Shown here: in pieces, positions 63,410 to 64,000 of the stretch
How the letters are laid out: every line of letters starts with the position of its first letter
Numbering within the stretch: the first letter of the stretch is position 1
Assembly (NCBI RefSeq): GCF_003473485.1
Contig: NC_053045.1
Span: 35,004,494 to 35,068,493, forward strand
Source of the DNA: Medicago truncatula
Taxonomy: Eukaryota > Streptophyta > Magnoliopsida > Fabales > Fabaceae
DNA: 64,000 nt
Reading direction: 5' to 3'
Made by a program: the position numbers and the translations under genes
Notes under the pieces: generated by a model
Told to the model about the DNA's origin: nothing
The model's input: the letters and a program-made list of their open reading frames with translations, nothing else
The model's database searches: none

Positions 63410-64000
63410 AATTGTAATTACATAAATGTACTATAGATTATGTAATACGTAGGAATTCCACCATTTCACTTCCTTTAGTAGGGTACTAGTGGAAAAATAG
63501 ACACGATACTAAAGTCAAATAATTTTGACAAATAAGATCAAAATAAATTATCTTAATATTATTTCCATTGCAATAAGATTATTTCTATTGCAATTGAGTA
63601 TTTTTCTAGTCTTCTCGGACATTTTCATATATATAAATCATTATTACACTTAAATAGATGGCAAGATTTTTTAGAATATTTATATAGTATTATAGTTTGA
63701 ATGAATAATATAATTGAAAGATAAAAATACTATATCAATCAATTAGATTTATTTTTTTAGGAAATCAATCAATGATTATTTTTTTAGGACATCAATCAAT
63801 TAGATTATATGTATACGTATAGATTATAAAAAATCTGATAATTATTATACTATGTAATCGTGAGACAAAAACAGAATCTTGTGCGAATCAATAATCTGTA
63901 TTTGTAAATATATAGTTGACGCAAAAGCATAAAAATAGGAAACCATCACACCGTGCTATATACAGTAAGTCTTAGTTCTGTTGGCGACAAGTACTACCAG
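63410..64000. other. AT-rich intergenic DNA at the window edge
   Basis: Short duplications (atcaatcaattagatt near 63736 and 63793). No gene recognised. Confidence 0.45.

Overview
This is plant nuclear DNA, very AT-rich outside exons, with spliced genes, plastid transit peptides, a nuclear tRNA gene and dense nested transposable elements. The gene content (FGGY sugar kinase XK1 type, MEI2 C-terminal-RRM-only protein, single-CRM-domain protein, SUT4-like and ATM-like relics) and the repeat style (tRNA-derived SINEs, Stowaway-like MITEs starting CTCCCTCCG, 'gggttaaatatg' foldbacks) suggest a papilionoid legume such as Medicago or Trifolium. The species is an inference; no sequence search was run.

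Only three protein-coding genes look intact and non-transposon, all on the + strand: a nine-exon chloroplast sugar kinase (7976-13739), a four-exon MEI2-like RRM gene (41828-43228) and a three-exon chloroplast/organelle CRM-domain RNA-binding gene (58225-60569). A tRNA-Pro(CGG) gene (58048-58119, minus) lies head-to-head 105 bp from the CRM start codon. From memory, the Arabidopsis homologues of the kinase and the CRM gene are near neighbours (At2g21370 and At2g21350), so the window may be an old gene pair stretched to about 44 kb by insertions.

Layout: 1-2660 is part of a Helitron whose sister copy is complete at 53009-58013. 3.5-4.2 kb holds a sucrose-transporter relic and a 33-bp minisatellite. 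7.9-13.7 kb is the kinase gene, with SINE and MITE insertions in its introns. 14602-18194 is a Pack-MULE (9-bp target duplication) carrying two exons of an ATM kinase gene. 20.8-22.6 kb is a 5'-truncated LINE inserted into an older RNase H fragment. 25.4-31.6 kb is a broken minus-strand gene split by a very young, apparently intact Ty1/copia element (26039-30823; LTRs differ at one base; TSD GGGTG). 31.85-32.18 kb is a truncated second copy of the MEI2-like gene, abutting an internally deleted copia element (32185-34407). 37.2-38.0 kb is a TIR transposon in TA repeats. 46385-52634 is a second MULE (TSD CTTTAAATC) holding a probable 2.5-kb solo LTR, a SINE and MITEs. 61275-62165 is a foldback element.

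The three host genes have no obvious joint pathway. Two act in plastids (sugar phosphorylation; RNA binding/ribosome or intron work) and one is a nuclear/cytoplasmic RNA-binding protein. The main interest is the transposon record: gene capture, paralogous empty sites, and SINE insertions that can be ordered relative to a Helitron duplication.
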